Positions 6,199-8,971 of a stretch of 8,971 bases of DNA are shown piece after piece. The stretch comes from DASUSF01 sp036375275. Its GTDB lineage: Bacteria > Pseudomonadota > Alphaproteobacteria > Geminicoccales > Geminicoccaceae. A program made the position numbers and the translations under genes. The stretch is from contig DASUSF010000089.1 of assembly GCA_036375275.1 (NCBI GenBank), forward strand, positions 1 to 8,971, read 5' to 3'. The notes below the pieces were generated by a model that searched no databases, was not told the DNA's origin, and was given only the letters and a program-made list of their open reading frames with translations. The stretch's first letter is position 1. Every line of letters begins with the position of its first letter.

Positions 6199-6968
6199 GC
6201 CCGCTGCGGCGCCTCGCCCGGGGCCTGGGGTACGACCTCGTGCCGCTCCGGAAGGCGAAGGATCCGGCGCGTCAGCTCGATGTCGTCCTCGCGCGGGCGG
6301 GGATCACGGTCGTCCTCGACGTCGGCGCCAACACCGGGCAGTACGCGCGCCGGCTCCGGGCGGGGGGCTACGCCGGGCGGATCGTGTCCTTCGAGCCGCT
6401 CGAGGGGGCGCACGCCGCTCTGCTCGCGGCGGCCAAGGCGGATCCGCGCTGGGAGATCGCGCCGCGCACCGCGCTCGGCGCCGGGGACGGGCTGGTCGAG
6501 ATCGAGGTCGCGGCGGAGTCCGACATGAGCTCGATCCTGCCGCAGAACGAGCTGCTGCGCCGCATCTCGCCGACCTCGCGGGTGACCGCTCGGGAGCAGG
6601 TCGCCATCGCCCGGCTCGACGACCTGGCGCTCCGCTACCTCGGCGCCGATGACCGGGCGTTCCTCAAGGTCGATGTGCAGGGCTACGAGGCTCAGGTGCT
6701 CGATGGCGCCTGGGACCTGCTGCCGAGGCTGTCGGGCATCCAGCTCGAGCTTTCGCTGGTCCCGCTCTACGAGGGCGAGACGGGCTTCCGGGAGATGCTG
6801 GACAGGATGGCGGGGCTCGGCTTCGAGCCCCACCTGATCCTGCCCGGCTACTTCGAGCGGAAGATCGCCCGCCAGCTCCAGGTCGACGTCGTCTTCATGC
6901 CGTCCGGCGGCTCCGGCGACGCTCCAGGAGGCCGCCTGGATGGCCGGACGCTGCCTAGATCTGACTGA
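6195..6968 (+). CDS. FkbM-family methyltransferase
   Basis: A 257-residue SAM-dependent methyltransferase. The SAM-binding motif I is LDVGANTGQYA (41-51). The acidic end of strand 2 is SFEPLEGAH (65-73), typical of FkbM enzymes, and the family motif FLKVDVQGYE lies at 156-165, followed by IQLELS. FkbM relatives O-methylate sugars or polyketides and are common near cell-surface glycan genes. The ATG at 6195 overlaps the cyclase stop (ATGA), a translational-coupling arrangement that makes it the fourth gene of the operon. Its last 14 bases overlap the convergent catalase gene. Residues after about 236 (GGSGDAPGG...) are low-complexity and probably disordered. The substrate is unknown; methylation of a transported glycan or lipid is one idea from context. 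Confidence 0.9.
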   Translation: MSPLRRLARGLGYDLVPLRKAKDPARQLDVVLARAGITVVLDVGANTGQYARRLRAGGYAGRIVSFEPLEGAHAALLAAAKADPRWEIAPRTALGAGDGLVEIEVAAESDMSSILPQNELLRRISPTSRVTAREQVAIARLDDLALRYLGADDRAFLKVDVQGYEAQVLDGAWDLLPRLSGIQLELSLVPLYEGETGFREMLDRMAGLGFEPHLILPGYFERKIARQLQVDVVFMPSGGSGDAPGGRLDGRTLPRSD

Positions 6969-8971
6969 TCCGGCTCTCGCGGGCCCAGACCCGGAGCTTC
7001 CGGCAGGTCGCGACGAACGGGGCCGCATCGTCCGCCGAGCGGAGCGGGATCACGCCGTCGTCCCGATCGTCGAACACGGCGGCCTTCTTGAGCAGCGGCT
7101 CCGCGGCCGCGGTGTAGCCGATGAACTTGAGGTGGGCGAAGGCGTCGGCGACGAAGTCGCGCGCGGTCGGCTCCTTCGCCAGAAGCTCCGCGCCCGCCGC
7201 GGAAGGCAGCAGGACCACGGCGTCGAACAGGACCGAGGGTCCGCCGTCGATCTTCTCGTCGGCCTCGATCCAGGTGCCGTCGCTGGCCTCCACGCCGCCC
7301 ACCATCGGCGCCACGAACTTCAGCATCGCGCCCTCCTTCTCGAGCGCCCGCCGCAGCGCCTTGAGCAGGTCGGCGTCGGCGCCGTCGGTCACCAGCGCCC
7401 CGACTTTGCGGCCGCGAAACGACTCCGGCCCGTTGAGGATGATGCTGAGCGCGGGCGACGCCTTGAGCTCCATCCGGGTCGGCCGCGCCGCGGGCGCCGG
7501 CTCGGGCAGCTCCTTGAGTCGGAGCCCCCGGGCGACCCTCCGGCCGAGCGCCTCGTCGATGTTCAGCAGGTGCGAGACCATGCGGGCACGGATCGCGGTC
7601 GTCTCGACCTTGCTGAGCTCGAAGGTCAGCGCCGCCGCGATGTGGGCCTGCTCGGGCTCGGTCTGGCTGATGTAGAACTGCCGGGCCTGGCTGTAATGGT
7701 CGGCGAAGCTCTCGGCCCGGACCCGAAGCTTGGGACCGGCCTCCGGGCTCGGGAAGTGCCGGAAGCCCTTTTCCCTCGACTCGCGCGGGCCCTCGCCGAA
7801 CGAGTTCGGCTGGTACATGGCGCGTCCCTTCGGCACCGTCATCCGCATGTGCCCGTCCTGCTGGAAGTTGTGGATCGGGCAGCCGCGCGGACTGTTGACC
7901 GGGATCTCGTGGAAGTTCGGGGAGCCCAGCCGCTTCAGCTGGGTGTCCAGGTAGGAGAAGTTCCGGCCCTGGAGCAGCGGGTCGTTGGTGAAGTCGATGC
8001 CCGGCACGATGTTCTGGGTGCAGAAGGCCACCTGCTCGGTCTCGGCGAAGAAGTTGTCGACCACGCGGTCGAGCACGAGGCGCCCGACCCGGCGGACCGG
8101 CAGATCCTCTTCGGGGATGATCTTGGTGGCGTCTAGGACGTCGAAGTCGAACCGGTTGGCGAAGTCCTCGTCGAACAGCTGCAGGCCGAGCTCCCACTCC
8201 GGGTAGTCGCCCATCTGGATCGCGTCCCAGAGGTCGCGGCGGTGGAAGTCGGGGTCGGCACCGTTCAGCTTGAGCGCCTCGTTCCAGGCCACCGACTGCA
8301 TGCCGAGCTTGGGCTTCCAGTGGAACTTGACGAAGGTCGACCGTCCTTCCGCGTTGACGAAGCGGAAGGTGTGGACGCCGAAGCCCTCCATGAAGCGGAA
8401 CGAGCGTGGGATCGTCCGGTCCGACATGATCCACATCACCATCGCCATGCTCTCGGGCGTCAGCGAGATGAAGTCCCAGAAGGTGTCGTGCGCGGTCTGG
8501 GCCTGCGGGAACCCGCGGTCGGGCTCCTGCTTGGCGGCGTGAATCAGGTCCGGGAACTTGATCGCATCCTGGATGAAGAAGATCGGGATGTTGTTGCCGA
8601 CGAGGTCCCAGTTGCCCTCCTTGGTGTAGAACTTGACGGCGAAGCCGCGCACGTCCCGGGCGACGTCGGCCGAGCCCTTGTTGCCGGCGACGGTCGAGAA
8701 GCGGACGAACACCTCGGTCTTCTCGCCCTTCCGCTGGAACAGGTCGGCCCGGGTGATGTCGCTCAAGGACTCGTAGGTCTCGAAGTAGCCGTGCGCGCCC
8801 ATCCCCCTGGCGTGCACGACGCGCTCGGGGATCCGCTCGTGGTCGAAGTGGAACAGCTTCTCCCGGAAGTGGAAGTCCTCGAGCGTCGTCGGGCCGCGCT
8901 CGCCGACCTTGAGGGAGTTCTGGTCGTCGGCGACGGGGATCCCCTGGTTGGTGGTCAGCACCGGGGACCGG
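6955..8971 (-). CDS. katE: Large-subunit (HPII/KatE-type) catalase, N-terminus off the window
   Basis: A monofunctional heme catalase that converts H2O2 to water and oxygen in the cytoplasm. From the GTG at 8961, residues 1-668 are visible. The distal His is His50 in VVHARG, the distal Asn is Asn123 in DLVGNN, and the proximal heme-ligand Tyr is Tyr337 in NFSYLDTQ. These spacings (73 and 287) equal those I recall for E. coli HPII (128, 201, 415). A C-terminal flavodoxin-like domain (about 517-668, beginning RKVGALVTDGADADLL) marks the large-subunit clade. The frame is still open at base 8971 (Arg-Ser-Pro before the GTG), and HPII has about 78 more residues upstream of this point, so the true start is probably outside and the GTG internal. 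The stop is TAG at 6957-6955, convergent with the methyltransferase gene. Likely general stress or stationary-phase control by family analogy; no promoter is visible. Confidence 0.95.
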   Translation of the reverse strand, partial: RSPVLTTNQGIPVADDQNSLKVGERGPTTLEDFHFREKLFHFDHERIPERVVHARGMGAHGYFETYESLSDITRADLFQRKGEKTEVFVRFSTVAGNKGSADVARDVRGFAVKFYTKEGNWDLVGNNIPIFFIQDAIKFPDLIHAAKQEPDRGFPQAQTAHDTFWDFISLTPESMAMVMWIMSDRTIPRSFRFMEGFGVHTFRFVNAEGRSTFVKFHWKPKLGMQSVAWNEALKLNGADPDFHRRDLWDAIQMGDYPEWELGLQLFDEDFANRFDFDVLDATKIIPEEDLPVRRVGRLVLDRVVDNFFAETEQVAFCTQNIVPGIDFTNDPLLQGRNFSYLDTQLKRLGSPNFHEIPVNSPRGCPIHNFQQDGHMRMTVPKGRAMYQPNSFGEGPRESREKGFRHFPSPEAGPKLRVRAESFADHYSQARQFYISQTEPEQAHIAAALTFELSKVETTAIRARMVSHLLNIDEALGRRVARGLRLKELPEPAPAARPTRMELKASPALSIILNGPESFRGRKVGALVTDGADADLLKALRRALEKEGAMLKFVAPMVGGVEASDGTWIEADEKIDGGPSVLFDAVVLLPSAAGAELLAKEPTARDFVADAFAHLKFIGYTAAAEPLLKKAAVFDDRDDGVIPLRSADDAAPFVATCRKLRVWARESRISQI

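Noticed and set aside
6848..8434. Minus-strand 528-codon frame overlapping the catalase, and the plus-strand 398-codon frame at 6940-8136
   Set aside because: Both are alternate-frame readings of the catalase gene, whose active-site residues and spacing are fully conserved in the chosen frame.

Overview
This is a GC-rich chromosomal segment that looks alphaproteobacterial (perhaps a Rhodospirillales-like soil organism; this is inference from GC content, the style of the proteins and the cold-shock protein, not from a marker gene). I see no tRNA, rRNA, CRISPR array, insertion sequence or phage gene.

Layout. (1) The left edge, minus strand, holds the N-terminal part of a CspA-family cold-shock protein with a probable TTG start. 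(2) A 482-bp gap follows. Its first part is unremarkable. Its second part (about 400-640) is a decayed copy of the promoter region and first 59 codons of the ABC-transporter gene that lies intact 1.4 kb downstream. (3) The copy ends where a plus-strand NAD(P)-dependent epimerase/dehydratase (extended SDR) gene begins, at 641. (4) After a 155-bp gap comes a tight plus-strand run of four genes: a large ABC exporter-like protein with an expanded and degenerate nucleotide-binding domain, a stand-alone cyclic-nucleotide-binding protein, a class III adenylate cyclase with all catalytic residues, and an FkbM-family methyltransferase. The spacings are 14 bp, 22 bp and a 4-bp overlap. (5) The right end, minus strand, is a large-subunit (KatE/HPII-type) catalase that runs off the window at its N-terminus. 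Its 3' end overlaps the methyltransferase tail by 14 bp.

How the genes may work together. The central operon pairs a cyclase that should make a cyclic nucleotide with a binding protein that keeps the phosphate-binding cassette but has no DNA-binding domain. Both sit beside a type-1 ABC membrane protein whose Walker A, Q-loop, Walker B/catalytic Glu and switch His positions are all altered, and whose ATPase domain carries a duplicated helical module. The simplest reading, which is inference, is a self-contained cyclic-nucleotide circuit acting on an unorthodox ABC transporter. The methyltransferase, and possibly the upstream epimerase, could act on a glycan or lipid cargo. The catalase and cold-shock genes look like ordinary neighbours.

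The observations most worth following are the decayed 5' copy in front of the epimerase, the degenerate and repeat-bearing ABC ATPase domain, and the ABC/cNMP-binding/cyclase gene set.
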